Shown one piece after another: positions 63,290 to 64,000 of a stretch of DNA of 64,000 nucleotides. The translations under genes and the position numbers were made by a program. Below the pieces are notes generated by a model. That model worked only from the letters and a program-made list of their open reading frames with translations. It was not told the DNA's origin and searched no databases. The DNA comes from Naematelia aurantialba (Eukaryota; Basidiomycota; Tremellomycetes; Tremellales; Naemateliaceae), in assembly GCA_021527695.1 (NCBI GenBank), contig JAKFAO010000003.1, positions 1,054,001 through 1,118,000 of the forward strand, read 5' to 3'. Numbering within the stretch: the stretch's first letter is position 1; each line of letters starts with the position of its first letter.

Positions 63290-64000
63290 TCATAGCATTC
63301 CAGCAGGAGCAAACGTGCGAGCGAGCCACGACGCCCCCCCAGCTCGTTTCAGAAGGGTTCGCGGCCCATTCATTGCTATCGAGGCGAAATGCTCTGATGC
63401 TTGCTCATATCCCTGGCCGGTTGGAAACACGCAGTGCTGGAGAAAAGAATAGCTGCCACAGACTGTACACTGAGACCGCCTCGCCAGTTCAAACTTGTGA
63501 CGGCCCATGTGTCTGGTAGGCGTGTATGTGTTCGTCAACGGATCCCCTGTCACACCCCCAGTGTCCTCGTCATAGTACTCGGGGTCCACCAGACACGGCC
63601 AGCCTTTTTGTTGACAGAGCGCACAACTCTTCTCCCGCGGTAGCCAGACACGGCGTACGCCTTGGTCCGAAACCAGCGTCCCCCCACCAGGCAGATGCGC
63701 CAGCGTTTTCAACCAACTGGTCTCCCCTTGTTGTATAACCATGCACTTCGTTCGCCACATGAACACTCCTGACTGACGAGACTGTGCTGCGTCGGAGAGC
63801 GGGCCCTCCAAACGAAGGCTCGAGGTAGACGGCGTTGGCTCGCTGATACCTGGAGTCATTAGTGGAGAAACCCCAGGTACCGCAAAGCCTGAGGTTGTGG
63901 GTGTGGCGGTACTGTTTGAACAGACTTGAGGAGGTAGAACAGATACTCGAACGGGCTCAACCTCTTCACCTCTGGACCAGGTGTTGTATCGATCTTGCTG
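63290..64000 (-). CDS. Cys-rich protein B, unrecognised family (5' end off window)
   Basis: Not recognised. An open frame enters from beyond 64000 and runs to a stop at 63290, with a Thr/Pro/Ser-rich N-terminal part. Then WLKTLAHLPGGG (about 63710) parallels WVNLFAYLPRRG of protein A. The Cys-rich segment has CALCQQKGWPC, an acidic/Tyr spacer (DPEYYDEDTGG), a basic patch RHKFELARRSQ, then CTVCGSYSFLQHCVFP. As in protein A, two CxxC-plus-Cys half-sites are widely separated. The frame after CVFP may be intronic, so the true C-terminus is uncertain. Confidence 0.5.
   Translation of the reverse strand, partial: QQDRYNTWSRGEEVEPVRVSVLPPQVCSNSTATPTTSGFAVPGVSPLMTPGISEPTPSTSSLRLEGPLSDAAQSRQSGVFMWRTKCMVIQQGETSWLKTLAHLPGGGTLVSDQGVRRVWLPREKSCALCQQKGWPCLVDPEYYDEDTGGVTGDPLTNTYTPTRHMGRHKFELARRSQCTVCGSYSFLQHCVFPTGQGYEQASEHFASIAMNGPRTLLKRAGGASWLARTFAPAGML

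Overview
The window is nuclear DNA of a basidiomycete fungus, most likely a tremellomycete yeast (Cryptococcus/Saitozyma-like). The evidence is the gene content (RICTOR, MPH1, MCM4, RRN11, PET100, CWF18) and the architecture: almost every gene is split by many short introns of about 45-60 nt with GTRNGT donors, CTGAC/CTAAC-like branch sites and YAG acceptors. There is also a nuclear tRNA-Phe with a 27-nt intron. The class-level assignment is inference. No virus, plasmid, CRISPR array or obvious transposon was seen.

Layout. 1-2806 (-): ALDH3-type fatty aldehyde dehydrogenase, 3' end off the window. 3152-6559 (-): MCM4. 6768-9010 (-): aspartate aminotransferase. 9011-11382: a gene-poor stretch with one intact tRNA-Phe(GAA) and a scatter of tRNA-Phe half-copies. 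11383-17254 (+): RICTOR/AVO3-like TORC2 subunit. 17722-22557 (-): MPH1/FANCM helicase. 23347-29976 (+): ABCC transporter. 30355-32914 (+): methylenetetrahydrofolate reductase. 33152-34288 (-) CWF18 and 34491-35543 (+) PET100 are divergent. 36353-38111 (-) eIF4A and 38433-39547 (+) RRN11 are divergent. 39787-42678 (-): an unrecognised multi-pass membrane protein. 42786-44520 (-) RAD23 and 44935-46035 (+) ribosomal protein L35 are divergent. 46352-48255 (-) UTP15 and 48790-50773 (+) D-3-phosphoglycerate dehydrogenase are divergent. 51030-54808 (-) MSH2 and 55149-56753 (+) SLT11/RBM22 are divergent. 57016-59069 (-) UNG1 and 59320-61322 (+) a glutamine-synthetase-fold enzyme are divergent. 61468-64000 (-): two Cys-rich proteins of an unrecognised family.

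Functionally this is mostly housekeeping DNA. Five genes serve genome replication or repair (MCM4, MPH1, RAD23, MSH2, UNG1). Six serve RNA processing, ribosome production or translation (CWF18, SLT11, RRN11, UTP15, L35, eIF4A). Others serve one-carbon, serine and nitrogen metabolism. The least ordinary parts are the fragmented tRNA-Phe locus, the paired Cys-rich genes at the right edge, an apparently abnormal catalytic-cysteine splice junction in the aldehyde dehydrogenase, and tandem arrays inside enlarged introns, several with pyrimidines on the sense strand.

Exon boundaries were read by eye from splice motifs and protein-family knowledge. CDS coordinates give the outer limits of the coding region, introns included.
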